Below, piece by piece: positions 16,966 to 26,756 of a stretch of DNA of 64,000 nucleotides. Position 1 is the stretch's first letter; each line of letters starts with the position of its first letter. The notes beneath the pieces are model-generated. The model had not been told where the DNA came from. It worked only from the letters and a program-made list of their open reading frames with translations, and ran no database searches. A program made the translations under genes and the position numbers. Source of the DNA: Chitinophagaceae bacterium (lineage in GTDB: Bacteria; Bacteroidota; Bacteroidia; Chitinophagales; Chitinophagaceae); NCBI GenBank assembly GCA_016720585.1, contig JADKKH010000004.1, positions 124,001-188,000 on the forward strand. Direction: 5' to 3'.

Positions 16966-19206
16966 ATGAAGAAGGTAGTCATTTATATATCAGTGCTATT
17001 AATTGCCGTAATACAATTAAGTAATGTTACCGCACAGCAAAAATCAATTAAGCAAAAAGTTGATTCCGTTTTGCGATCAATGACATTGGAAGAAAAAATT
17101 GGTCAGCTTAACCAATACAACGATGACTGGAAAGCTACGGGGCCGGTAACTGTTGATAACGATAAAGCAAATCAAATTCGTAAGGGACAGGTTGGGTCAT
17201 TACTGAATTGTTTGGGAACAGAACGGACAAGGAGCTGGCAGAATATTGCCATGCAATCCCGGCTAAAAATCCCTTTACTGTTTGGTCAGGATGTAATTCA
17301 TGGATACAAAACAACCTTTCCCATTCCATTAGCGGAAGCCTGCAGCTGGGATTTGGATGCCATGCAGTTATCCGCAAGAATAGCCGCAACTGAAGCAAGT
17401 GCCAGTGGCATACACTGGACCTTTGCACCTATGGTTGATATTGCCCGTGACCCACGTTGGGGTAGAGTGATGGAAGGCGCAGGCGAAGATCCATACCTGG
17501 GTTCTAAAATAGCCTATGCCAGAGTGAAAGGTTTCCAGGGAAATAAATTGGGCGATGTAAATGCCTTAATGGCCTGTGCCAAACATTTTGCAGCCTATGG
17601 GGCTGCCATTGGCGGCAGGGATTATAACTCAGTTGACATGAGTGATCGTATGTTATGGGAAACATATTTACCGCCTTTCAAAGCTGCTGTTGACGCAGGT
17701 GCAGCAACATTCATGAATTCATTTAATGACATTAATGGTGTTCCGGCAACCGGAAATAAATATCTGCAACGGGATATTTTGAAAGGCAAATGGGGTTTTA
17801 AAGGATTTGTAGTAAGCGACTGGGGAAGCATTGGCGAAATGATAAACCATGGCAATGTAAAGAACGAATATGAAGCAGCTTTGTCTGCTATTACTGCCGG
17901 CAGCGACATGGACATGGAAAGCCGATGCTACAAAAAAAACCTTGTTCAATTAGTTAAAGATAAAAAAGTGGCCGTTGCATTAATTGATGATGCCGTAAAA
18001 AGAATACTCACAAAGAAATTCGAATTGGGCTTGTTTGATGACCCTTTTAAGTTTTGTGATACAGAAAGAGAACGACAGGCTTTAAACAATCCGGAGCATG
18101 CAAAAGCAGCAAGAGCCATTGCTGCAAAAAGCATTGTGTTGTTAAAAAATCAGAATAATTTATTGCCCTTATCTAAAAATACAAGGACAATTGCTTTTAT
18201 AGGCCCATTGGTAAAGCCATTAAGACAAAACAAAGGCTTTTGGGATATTGAAATTCCGGGTATTGATTCGAACTTTATTGTATCTCAATGGGAAGGATTA
18301 CAAAATAAACTTGGGACAAATACAACACTGCTTTATGCAAAAGGCTGCAATATTGAAGGCACTACTAAAGATGGGTTTGCTGAAGCTGTTGAAATCGCCA
18401 AGCAAGCAGACGTAGTGATACTTAGCATTGGTGAAAGAAGAGATATGAGTGGCGAAGCCAAAAGCCGCAGTATGTTAAATATTCCTGGTGTGCAGGAAGA
18501 TTTGTTGGCAGCCTTACTGGCAACAGGTAAACCTATTGTGGTATTGATTAATGCAGGCCGCCCACTGGTGTTTAACTATACGGCCGATAACGCACCGGCT
18601 ATTTTATATACCTGGTGGCTGGGTAGTGAGGCCGGTAATGCCATTGCCGATGTATTGTTTGGGGATTACAATCCTTCAGCAAAACTGCCCATTACTTTCC
18701 CGGTTAGTGTTGGACAAATCCCTATTTACTACAGCCATTTTAATACCGGTCGCCCTGCAACCAACGACAATAGTCATAATTATAATTCTTCTTATAATGA
18801 TGTATCCATTTTCCCAAAATATGAATTTGGGTATGGATTAAGCTATACTGATTTTCAATACAGTAACCTGCAGTTGAGTAAAAAGAAAATGAAAGTAAAT
18901 GAAGAAATCGAAGTTATTGTTACGATTACCAATACCGGTAAATATGATGGAGAAGAGGTTGTACAATTATACTTACGGGACAAAGTGGGTTCCATAGCAA
19001 GACCCGTTAAGGAACTGAAAGATTTTAAAAAAATTAAATTAAATATTGGTGAAAGCAAAACGGTCAAATTTATTATTGGTAAAGAAAAATTGTCATTTTA
19101 TAACCAGCAATTACAATGGGTAGTTGAGCCGGGAGATTTTGATTTGATGATTGGGGCTTCATCAAGAGATATTCGTTTGAAAGACAATTTTGAAGTAGTG
19201 AAATAA
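16966..19206 (+). CDS. bglX: GH3 beta-glucosidase (BglX-like)
   Basis: A 746-residue family 3 glycosidase that releases terminal beta-linked sugars, usually glucose, from oligosaccharides. A signal peptide (VVIYISVLLIAVIQLSNVTAQ) suggests periplasmic location. The N-terminal TIM barrel carries KHFAAYGAAIGGRDYN and nucleophile Asp285 in VVSDWGS. The alpha/beta sandwich follows (GEAKSRSMLNIPG region, with a candidate acid/base Glu), then the fibronectin-like C-terminal domain (FGYGLSYTDF...). Length and order match BglX. I start at 16966 because the upstream codons overlap the GH30 end and precede the signal peptide. Confidence 0.94.
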   Translation: MKKVVIYISVLLIAVIQLSNVTAQQKSIKQKVDSVLRSMTLEEKIGQLNQYNDDWKATGPVTVDNDKANQIRKGQVGSLLNCLGTERTRSWQNIAMQSRLKIPLLFGQDVIHGYKTTFPIPLAEACSWDLDAMQLSARIAATEASASGIHWTFAPMVDIARDPRWGRVMEGAGEDPYLGSKIAYARVKGFQGNKLGDVNALMACAKHFAAYGAAIGGRDYNSVDMSDRMLWETYLPPFKAAVDAGAATFMNSFNDINGVPATGNKYLQRDILKGKWGFKGFVVSDWGSIGEMINHGNVKNEYEAALSAITAGSDMDMESRCYKKNLVQLVKDKKVAVALIDDAVKRILTKKFELGLFDDPFKFCDTERERQALNNPEHAKAARAIAAKSIVLLKNQNNLLPLSKNTRTIAFIGPLVKPLRQNKGFWDIEIPGIDSNFIVSQWEGLQNKLGTNTTLLYAKGCNIEGTTKDGFAEAVEIAKQADVVILSIGERRDMSGEAKSRSMLNIPGVQEDLLAALLATGKPIVVLINAGRPLVFNYTADNAPAILYTWWLGSEAGNAIADVLFGDYNPSAKLPITFPVSVGQIPIYYSHFNTGRPATNDNSHNYNSSYNDVSIFPKYEFGYGLSYTDFQYSNLQLSKKKMKVNEEIEVIVTITNTGKYDGEEVVQLYLRDKVGSIARPVKELKDFKKIKLNIGESKTVKFIIGKEKLSFYNQQLQWVVEPGDFDLMIGASSRDIRLKDNFEVVK

Positions 19207-19212
19207 AACAAA

Positions 19213-21174
19213 ATGAAAAAAAAATATTTATTATTTGGAATACTTTTTTGCATAAATATTTCCCTGTCGGCAAATGTCAGTATACCAAAAATATTTTCCG
19301 ATAACATGGTGTTGCAACGCCATGTTATGATACCCGTGTGGGGTAAGGCGGATGCTAATGAAAAAATTGTTGTGAAATTTAATGGGCAAACTAAAACAAT
19401 TAAAACCGATAAAAATGGTAAATGGATTGTAAGACTGGATGCAGAACCTGCAGGCGGACCTTATGAATTATCCATCATTGGTAAAAACAGTATCCTTATT
19501 AAAAATGTATTGGTTGGCGAAGTATGGCTTTGTAGTGGACAATCCAATATGGAATGGACAGTTGGGCAATCAAACAATGCAAAAAACGAAATGGCATCCG
19601 CTGATTATCCTCAAATTCGTCATGTTAAGATTCCTCATGCCATCAGCTCATTGCCCAGATCTGATCTAATCCCGGGTGAATGGAAAATATGTGATCCAAC
19701 GACAGTATCAGAATTTTCAGGTGTAGCCTATTTTTTTGCAAAAAATATTTATGACAGTCTTAAAATCCCCATAGGATTGATAAATGACAGTTGGGGAGGT
19801 ACCAATGTAGAAACCTGGATAAGCCGGGAAAGCTTTGAAGGCAGCGATGAGTATAAAGAAATGATTGCAGGCATGCCGAATTTAGATTTGGATTCTCTTT
19901 CAAAAATATATGTGCGGAGCAGCGAAATAAGAATTGAAGCTATACAGGGAACAAAATTAAAAGACCTGAATACGGGTCTGTTTAAAGAATTTTCTTTTGA
20001 TGATTCAAATTGGCCTCAATTAAATGTACCGCAATTATGGGAGCAACAAAGTATAGGAGAATTAGACGGCGTGGTTTGGTTAAGAAAAACAATTGTATTG
20101 TCTGCTGGCGATTTTAATAAAGAAGCAACAGTAGAATTGGCCAAAATTGATGATGATGATATCACTTATGTAAATGGTATAAAAGTAGGCAGCACAAACC
20201 GGTGGGATACAAAAAGAAAATATAAAATACCTGCGGGAATTTTAAAGGAAGGGAAAAATGTAATTGCTGTAAGAGTAGTTGACAATGGCGGTGGCGGGGG
20301 CATTTATGGCGATACCGCAGATCTGAAATTAAGTGTCGGTGAAACTGTTATTAAATTGAGTGGAAATTGGGCATTCCAGGTGGAGTCCATCAAAAAAGCA
20401 ACCAATGAAAATTCACTTCCTTCCCTTTGTTATAATGCCATGATAAATCCATTAATCCCTTTTGCTTTTCAAGGGGTATTATGGTACCAGGGAGAATCCA
20501 ACGCAGGCCGTTCTTATCAATACAGAAAAGCATTTCCATTATTAATAAATGATTGGCGGCAAAAATGGGATAACCCAAATATGCCTTTTTATTTTGTACA
20601 ACTGGCAACCTTTAATACATCTGGTAACAGCAATGAAGGCTGCGGCTGGGCCGAGTTAAGGGAAGCACAAACCATGACCTTAGCCATGCCCAACACAGGC
20701 ATGTGTGTGACTACGGATATTGGTATACCCTGGGATATTCATCCCACAAATAAGCAGGATGTTGGCAAACGTTTGGCGGCAATCGCATTAAATAATATTT
20801 ACGATAAAAAAATGATTTACTGTGGACCAACTTATAAATCAATGGAATTGAAGGGTAATGAAGTCATTCTATCCTTCAACAATACCGGAACAGGATTATC
20901 TACTCCGGATAAGTATGGATACATCAAAGGTTTTGAAATTGCAGGAAAAGATAGTGTGTTTTATTTTGCCAAAGCTTTTATCAAAGGCAATACTGTTATA
21001 CTATTCAGTGATAATGTAGAAAACCCCATGGCAGTTCATTTTGGATGGGTTGGTAATGCCAGCGACTGTAACCTGTTTAATAAAGAAGGATTTCCTGCTG
21101 TACCATTTAGAACAGATGAATGGAAAACAGTTACTAAAAATGAAAAATATAAAATTGAAAAAATGAAACCATGA
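19213..21174 (+). CDS. Sialate O-acetylesterase-like secreted esterase
   Basis: A 653-residue SGNH-type esterase with a signal peptide (ILFCINISLSA). The catalytic Ser is in CSGQSNMEW, the oxyanion region in LWYQGESNAGR and the Asp/His pair in DIGIPWDIHPTNKQDVG. It would remove O-acetyl groups from a glycan; in plant- or microbe-glycan PULs these enzymes act on acetylated polysaccharides rather than sialic acid. Between the two halves of the catalytic domain lies a jelly-roll insert (about residues 255-385, AKIDDDDITYVNG...IAVRVVDNGGGGG) that resembles the N-terminal module of the GH127 gene. Its stop overlaps the GH27 start by four bases. Confidence 0.9.
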   Translation: MKKKYLLFGILFCINISLSANVSIPKIFSDNMVLQRHVMIPVWGKADANEKIVVKFNGQTKTIKTDKNGKWIVRLDAEPAGGPYELSIIGKNSILIKNVLVGEVWLCSGQSNMEWTVGQSNNAKNEMASADYPQIRHVKIPHAISSLPRSDLIPGEWKICDPTTVSEFSGVAYFFAKNIYDSLKIPIGLINDSWGGTNVETWISRESFEGSDEYKEMIAGMPNLDLDSLSKIYVRSSEIRIEAIQGTKLKDLNTGLFKEFSFDDSNWPQLNVPQLWEQQSIGELDGVVWLRKTIVLSAGDFNKEATVELAKIDDDDITYVNGIKVGSTNRWDTKRKYKIPAGILKEGKNVIAVRVVDNGGGGGIYGDTADLKLSVGETVIKLSGNWAFQVESIKKATNENSLPSLCYNAMINPLIPFAFQGVLWYQGESNAGRSYQYRKAFPLLINDWRQKWDNPNMPFYFVQLATFNTSGNSNEGCGWAELREAQTMTLAMPNTGMCVTTDIGIPWDIHPTNKQDVGKRLAAIALNNIYDKKMIYCGPTYKSMELKGNEVILSFNNTGTGLSTPDKYGYIKGFEIAGKDSVFYFAKAFIKGNTVILFSDNVENPMAVHFGWVGNASDCNLFNKEGFPAVPFRTDEWKTVTKNEKYKIEKMKP

Positions 21175-22364
21175 ATATGAGAACCCTTTTTTCTATTGCC
21201 ATGCTATTCATTTCTGTAATCCTCAATGCTCAGAAGTTTGCGGGCCTGGCTAAAACACCTCCCATGGGTTGGAACAGCTGGAATAAATTTGCCTGCAACG
21301 TAGATGAGAAAATGATTCGTGAAATGGCCGATGCCATGGTTTCCAGCGGCATGAAAGATGCCGGTTATGAGTATATTGTCATTGATGATTGCTGGCAGGT
21401 TTCCCGTGATGAAAATGGAAATATTGTGCCCGATCCTATACGTTTTTCTTCCGGGATGAAGGCCCTGGCCGATTATATTCACGCTAAAGGTTTAAAATTT
21501 GGTTTGTATTCCTGTGCTGGCAGCAAGACCTGCGAAGGCAGGCCCGGCGGTCGTGGACACGAATACCAGGATGCCAGAGCGTATGCTTCATGGGGTATTG
21601 ATTATCTGAAATATGATTTTTGTAATACCGATGCACAGAAGGCAGAAGGGGCGTACAAGACAATGCGTGACGCCTTGTATGAGGCTAAGCGTCCCATTGT
21701 CTTCAGTATTTGCGAATGGGGCAGTACTGAACCCTGGACCTGGGCTAAAAATGTAGGGCATCTCTGGAGAACCACCAGCGATATTATGAATTGCTGGGAT
21801 TGCAAAGTTAATTGGGGCGGTATGGGCTGGACATTGATCCTGGATAAAAATGAACCACTCGGCAAATACGCCGGCCCCGGAGGTTGGAACGATCCGGATA
21901 TACTACAGGCTGGAAACGGCGTTTTAACGGATGTGGAATCCCGTTCACATTTTACCTTATGGAGCCTTATGGCAGCGCCGCTGATATCCGGCAACGATCT
22001 CCGGTCGATGACAGCTGCCGTTAAAGAAATATTGACAAATAAAGAAATCATTGCTTTGAATCAGGACACATTGGGAAAGCAGGGGTACAGGTGGTGGACG
22101 CTTGATGGTAAGATTGAACTTTGGATCAAACCACTTTCAAATAATGATGTTGCCCTGTGTTTTTTTAACAGGAGTGAAGAAGTTAAAAACATTGACTTCG
22201 ACTGGAACAGATATTTCAGTAATCTTAATGGTAAGACCTACCATGTTACTGACAAAATGAACGTTCGTGACCTATGGCTGAAAAAAATTATTGGAACAAC
22301 AGGTAATAATCTGAAAGCTGCCATTCAACCCCATGATGTGTTAACGGTCAGGTTGAGTAAATAG
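21171..22364 (+). CDS. GH27 alpha-galactosidase
   Basis: A 397-residue family 27 enzyme that releases terminal alpha-galactose (a few members release beta-L-arabinopyranose). It has a short signal peptide, then TPPMGWNSWNKFACN and IDDCWQ. Nucleophile Asp149 is in YLKYDFC and acid/base Asp204 in RTTSDI. The C-terminal beta-domain is short. The start overlaps the esterase stop by ATGA. Base composition is clearly higher in G+C than in either neighbour (several 60-base lines above 50 percent, against 32-38 percent beside it), a sign of separate origin. Confidence 0.95.
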   Translation: MNMRTLFSIAMLFISVILNAQKFAGLAKTPPMGWNSWNKFACNVDEKMIREMADAMVSSGMKDAGYEYIVIDDCWQVSRDENGNIVPDPIRFSSGMKALADYIHAKGLKFGLYSCAGSKTCEGRPGGRGHEYQDARAYASWGIDYLKYDFCNTDAQKAEGAYKTMRDALYEAKRPIVFSICEWGSTEPWTWAKNVGHLWRTTSDIMNCWDCKVNWGGMGWTLILDKNEPLGKYAGPGGWNDPDILQAGNGVLTDVESRSHFTLWSLMAAPLISGNDLRSMTAAVKEILTNKEIIALNQDTLGKQGYRWWTLDGKIELWIKPLSNNDVALCFFNRSEEVKNIDFDWNRYFSNLNGKTYHVTDKMNVRDLWLKKIIGTTGNNLKAAIQPHDVLTVRLSK

Positions 22365-22428
22365 CTGATGATAGTTTTTTGTATTTCCGGCTTTGCATAA
22401 GTATCAAAAATTATAACAACTATTAAAT

Positions 22429-25056
22429 ATGAAACTTATCAACAACTTCTTTAGCATTGTTATGCTGATTGTATTAATATCTACTGCTGCACAAGCACAA
22501 ACAATCAACTTACCTAAAGAAAGCAAATTTAAGTTTGGGGATGATCCTGCATGGGCCAATCCTGCTTTTAATGACATTGATTGGTCCAATCAACTATTAG
22601 CAAAAAGTTTTAGAAAAGATTCTTCCTATGCGTGGTACAGGATCAGAATAATTATTCCTTCAAGCATGAAAACAACGGCAGGAAAGGGTATAAAGTTGAG
22701 TCTTGGTAAAATTGATGATGTTGACCAAACCTATTTCAATGGAAATTTGATTGGCGAATCAGGTTCTTTTCCTCCCAATTATATTACCCAATGGGAAAAA
22801 CAACGGGTGTATATTATTCCGGAAACAGCCGTGCAATGGGATAAAGAAAATTTAATTGCCGTAAGGATCTATAATTTAATTGGGGGAATGGGCATGTGGG
22901 AAGGGCCTTATAATTTTGAGCCGCTTGGCTGGAAAGATGAAGTTTCGTTTAAAATTGATTTTATAGAAACGCCCAATAAGGGATTCGCCACAAAAATTTC
23001 TTTCACCAATAAAATCGATAATGCTTTTAATGGAACTATTAAATATTGGATAAGCAATAAAGCCAATAAGGACATTTTGTTTTCTGAAACGAGACCTATT
23101 CAATTGCCGGCAAAGTCCGGGTCTGAAGCGGTTGTAGTATTCTCGAATTATCTTTCCGAAAAAGAAAATGTATTTCATATAGGCTACCAGATCAATGATA
23201 ATAACAGCAGCCTTTTTGTAAAAAACGAACAATTATTTATTGCAACAAGCAACCTTTCTATTCCATTTAGCGGTGAAGTAAAACCACTGGTTAAAGATAA
23301 AATACCTGGTCATTTTAATGCGCTTGCATTCCGGGATCAGCAGTTCAAAGGGTATTTAAATACCCGGTTTAACCAAAATTTGGATAAACGATTATTGAAT
23401 GTGGATGAATTTGGTTTAATGGGATCTTATCTGAACAGGCCTGGTATTCATCCCTGGGCCGGCGAGCATGTAGGAAAATATCTGGAAACCGCTTGTAATG
23501 TCTGGAAGCTTACCCATAACATGTCATTAAAAAAACAAATGGACCGGATGATGTATGAATTGATCAATACACAATTAGATGATGGGTATCTGGGCACATA
23601 TATGCCCGATCAATACTGGACCAGTTGGGATGTATGGAGCCACAAATATAACCTGCACGGGCTGTTGGCTTATTATTCTGCCACCGGGTATAAACCTGCT
23701 TTAGAGGCTTGCAAAAAAATGGGTGATCTGTTATGCCGGACATTTGGTAAAAACGCCGGTCAGAAGGATATCATATTAGCAGGGGAACATATGGGTATGG
23801 CTGCAACAAGTGTATTGGATGCCATGGTGGAATTATACAAATACACTGGAGATAAAAAGTATTTAGATTTTTGTTATTATATTATAGATGCCTGGGAACA
23901 GCCCAATGGTCCTAAAGTGATCAGTACCATATTGGCAACCGGTAAAGTTAAAAAAGTTGGTAATGGTAAAGCCTATGAAATGCTGTCCAATTATGTTGGA
24001 CTGATTAAGTTGTATCAAATAACGGGCGATAAAAAATTTTTTAAAGCCACTGAAATGGCCTGGCAGGATGTAGTGCATACGCAATTATACATTACCGGTA
24101 CATCCAGTTCGCATGAATACTTTCAAGACGATGAATATTTGCCTGCATCTAAAACAGATAATATGGGCGAAGGATGTGTAACGGCAACCTGGGTTCAGTT
24201 AAATCAAAATTTGTTTGCCATTACAGGAGATGTAAAATATCTAAATCAATTGGAAAAATCTGTGTATAATCATTTGCTGGCTGCTGAAAATCCACAAACA
24301 GGCTGTGTAAGTTATTATACACCCTTGATGAATAAAAAGCCTTACACCTGTTATATTACCTGTTGCCAATCGAGCGTGCCAAGAGGTATTGCGTTGATAC
24401 CTGGGTTTACATTTGGGAATATCAACAACATCCCAACTGTTTTATTTTATGAACCTGCTGTTTATAATGATAGAGTTATAACAGCCACTAAAAATAATAT
24501 GGAAGTTGTTTTTAAATTGGAAGGCAATTTTCCTGAAAGCGGAAAATTTGTTTTATCAGTTACAGGCTCAAAAGCGGCCATTTTTACTATGGCCTTAAGA
24601 GTGCCTGACTGGTGTACAAATTATACCGCAAAGGCAGGCGGGAAATTGTATAAGGGAACGCCTGATCAATTTGTGACAATAAATAAAAGCTGGAAACCGG
24701 GCGAAAAAATAATGATCAGTTTTGATATGCCTGTAATAAATATAGCCGGTGGAAAAAGTTACCCCAGTCAAATGGCTTTCCAGCGTGGGCCGCAAATACT
24801 GGCTTTGGATAAAAGTTTAAATACTGAAAATGTTAATGAACTTATTTCAAATTCAAAAGCAGGTATAGTTATCAGCAGCTCTATTCTGAAAAATGAATCT
24901 AAAATATTGCCAGGCAATTGGGTTGGTAAACAAGCCTATTCAGTTGATATTTTAAATAAAAGTGAAAAAATTGTTTTAGTGCCATTTGCAGAAGCGAGTC
25001 AAACCGGAGGCGATATGAGCGTTTGGTTGCCATTGAAAATAAAAAATAAAAAATGA
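22429..25056 (+). CDS. GH127 beta-L-arabinofuranosidase with N-terminal jelly roll
   Basis: An 875-residue secreted protein. After the signal peptide (ending AAQAQ) comes a jelly-roll module (about residues 30-170, GKIDDVDQTYFNGNLIG...), then a DUF1680/GH127 (alpha/alpha)6 barrel and C-terminal beta-domains. The zinc/cysteine site is complete: Glu581 and Cys583 in GEGCVTATW, and Cys645-Cys646 in ITCC, one of which is the nucleophile in characterised GH127 enzymes. The predicted reaction is release of beta-L-arabinofuranose. Related GH families with this barrel act on other sugars, so specificity is inferred. Its stop overlaps the GH5 start by four bases. Confidence 0.88.
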   Translation: MKLINNFFSIVMLIVLISTAAQAQTINLPKESKFKFGDDPAWANPAFNDIDWSNQLLAKSFRKDSSYAWYRIRIIIPSSMKTTAGKGIKLSLGKIDDVDQTYFNGNLIGESGSFPPNYITQWEKQRVYIIPETAVQWDKENLIAVRIYNLIGGMGMWEGPYNFEPLGWKDEVSFKIDFIETPNKGFATKISFTNKIDNAFNGTIKYWISNKANKDILFSETRPIQLPAKSGSEAVVVFSNYLSEKENVFHIGYQINDNNSSLFVKNEQLFIATSNLSIPFSGEVKPLVKDKIPGHFNALAFRDQQFKGYLNTRFNQNLDKRLLNVDEFGLMGSYLNRPGIHPWAGEHVGKYLETACNVWKLTHNMSLKKQMDRMMYELINTQLDDGYLGTYMPDQYWTSWDVWSHKYNLHGLLAYYSATGYKPALEACKKMGDLLCRTFGKNAGQKDIILAGEHMGMAATSVLDAMVELYKYTGDKKYLDFCYYIIDAWEQPNGPKVISTILATGKVKKVGNGKAYEMLSNYVGLIKLYQITGDKKFFKATEMAWQDVVHTQLYITGTSSSHEYFQDDEYLPASKTDNMGEGCVTATWVQLNQNLFAITGDVKYLNQLEKSVYNHLLAAENPQTGCVSYYTPLMNKKPYTCYITCCQSSVPRGIALIPGFTFGNINNIPTVLFYEPAVYNDRVITATKNNMEVVFKLEGNFPESGKFVLSVTGSKAAIFTMALRVPDWCTNYTAKAGGKLYKGTPDQFVTINKSWKPGEKIMISFDMPVINIAGGKSYPSQMAFQRGPQILALDKSLNTENVNELISNSKAGIVISSSILKNESKILPGNWVGKQAYSVDILNKSEKIVLVPFAEASQTGGDMSVWLPLKIKNKK

Positions 25057-26693
25057 AAAGAATCAGCATATTAATTTTGACCATCGCCGCCGGCTATTTT
25101 TCATATGCACAATCAAAGCAGGAAAACAACTTAGGCTTTTTGCATACTTCCGGTCAGGATATTGTTAATGCATCCGGTAAAAAAATATATTTAAAGGGCG
25201 TGGGGCTGGGAAACTGGCTTTTGCCTGAGGGATACATGTGGAAGTTTGGAGGGTTGGGTGATCGTCCCCGTAAAATAGAAAAATTAGTATCTGATCTGCT
25301 TGGAGAAGTGAAGTCAGCGCAATTTTGGAAATCATTCAGGCAAAACTATATTACAGAAGCTGATATAAAACGTATAGCTGAGTTGGGATTTAATTCTGTA
25401 AGGCCTGCCTTAAACTCAAGATTGTTTTTAACTGAAGGAGATAATCCGGTTTATGTTGAGGAAGGATTTGACTTAATTGATTCACTGGTTTCTTGGTGCA
25501 AAAAGCATAGGCTGTATGTTATTATTGATATGCATGGTGCACCGGGCGGACAAACAGGCGCAAATATTGACGATAGTCCGAATGATATTCCAGAACTTTT
25601 TATCAATCCAAAATACCAGGATCAGCTCGTTAATCTTTGGATGAAAATTGTCCGGAGATATAAAGATGAATCCACGGTTGCCGCTTACGATTTACTGAAT
25701 GAGCCATTGCCAAAAAACACCGGCTCTGCCGAAAAATACAAACATTTATTGGTGCCTCTGTATCAGCGTATTACTGCCGAAATCCGTAAAGTTGACCAGA
25801 AGCACATGATCACTTTGGAAGGTTTTGATTGGTCGAATGACTGGTCTCTTTTTGATAAACCATTTGATAAAAATGTTTTTTACCAGTTTCATTATTATTG
25901 CTGGGGCCGACCCGATAACTTGAATAATATAGATGAATATTTAAAAAAGCGAAAGGAGCTCAACACACCTGTTTGGGTTGGTGAAACCGGCGAAAAGGGG
26001 AATGCCATTTATTGGGCAACATCTCAGCTTTTTGCGGCTAATAATATTGGTTATTCTTTCTGGCCCTGGAAAAAAATGGATACCAAAAACACGCCTTATT
26101 CCATTAAAAAACCAAATCAGTGGGATCTGATTTCGGAGTATACCAAAGGAGGACTCCGGCCAGACAGTTTAGTTGCAGAAAAGGCACTGAATGAGCTGCT
26201 CGAAAATATAAAAATAGCTAACTGCGATTATTTTGAAGATGTCTGTAATGCGATCCTCACAAGGGTTCCTGCAAAAATTGAAGCCGAAAATTATGGGCAC
26301 GATGGTTTTAAACGTTCTTATTTTGTTTTAGATACCCTGAACAAATCAACATATTATAGAAAAAAAGAACCGGTTAAAATAGACCTGGACAGCAAGGATA
26401 AAAATCAGCTTTGGTCAGAGCAATCCATTGAACTTAAACAATCAGAATGGGTGGTGTATAATTTTGAAAGCTTGGAAAGCAGGAAATATCAATTAACAAT
26501 AAGATGTTCAGCTACTGTAGTGCCGGCTCAGTTGATCATTTTGATCAATACTAAAAAAGTAAATTTTAATATCAGCAATAAAGATCTGAGTGAACTGACG
26601 GTTGGTAATTTTTATTTGAAGAAGGGCGAAAATAAAATTAAGATATTGGTTAAATCAAACCTTCTTCGGATGGATTGGATAAAGTTTAATTAG
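25053..26693 (+). CDS. Secreted GH5 glycanase with CBM6-like C-terminal domain
   Basis: A 546-residue protein: signal peptide (ending YFSYAQ), GH5 TIM barrel (about residues 40-375), then a beta-sandwich resembling CBM6/35 (about residues 408-546: KIEAENYG, EWVVYNF, YLKKGENKIKI, MDWIKF). Acid/base Glu217 is in DLLNEP and nucleophile Glu311 in VGETGE. GVGLGNWLLPEGYMW resembles exo-beta-1,3-glucanase-like GH5 subfamilies. It probably trims or cuts a beta-glucan chain, with the C-terminal module holding substrate. It is translationally coupled to GH127 by an ATGA overlap. Confidence 0.9.
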   Translation: MKRISILILTIAAGYFSYAQSKQENNLGFLHTSGQDIVNASGKKIYLKGVGLGNWLLPEGYMWKFGGLGDRPRKIEKLVSDLLGEVKSAQFWKSFRQNYITEADIKRIAELGFNSVRPALNSRLFLTEGDNPVYVEEGFDLIDSLVSWCKKHRLYVIIDMHGAPGGQTGANIDDSPNDIPELFINPKYQDQLVNLWMKIVRRYKDESTVAAYDLLNEPLPKNTGSAEKYKHLLVPLYQRITAEIRKVDQKHMITLEGFDWSNDWSLFDKPFDKNVFYQFHYYCWGRPDNLNNIDEYLKKRKELNTPVWVGETGEKGNAIYWATSQLFAANNIGYSFWPWKKMDTKNTPYSIKKPNQWDLISEYTKGGLRPDSLVAEKALNELLENIKIANCDYFEDVCNAILTRVPAKIEAENYGHDGFKRSYFVLDTLNKSTYYRKKEPVKIDLDSKDKNQLWSEQSIELKQSEWVVYNFESLESRKYQLTIRCSATVVPAQLIILINTKKVNFNISNKDLSELTVGNFYLKKGENKIKILVKSNLLRMDWIKFN

Positions 26694-26756
26694 GATTGAC
26701 AATGAATACATCAGAATACTTTTTGAATAATAAGGTAATTTTTAAAATTATATTTT

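Noticed and set aside
19213..21174. Sialic-acid metabolism role for the acetylesterase
   Set aside because: No sialidase, sialic-acid lyase or transporter is nearby; the name reflects the family, and a glycan acetyl group is more likely.
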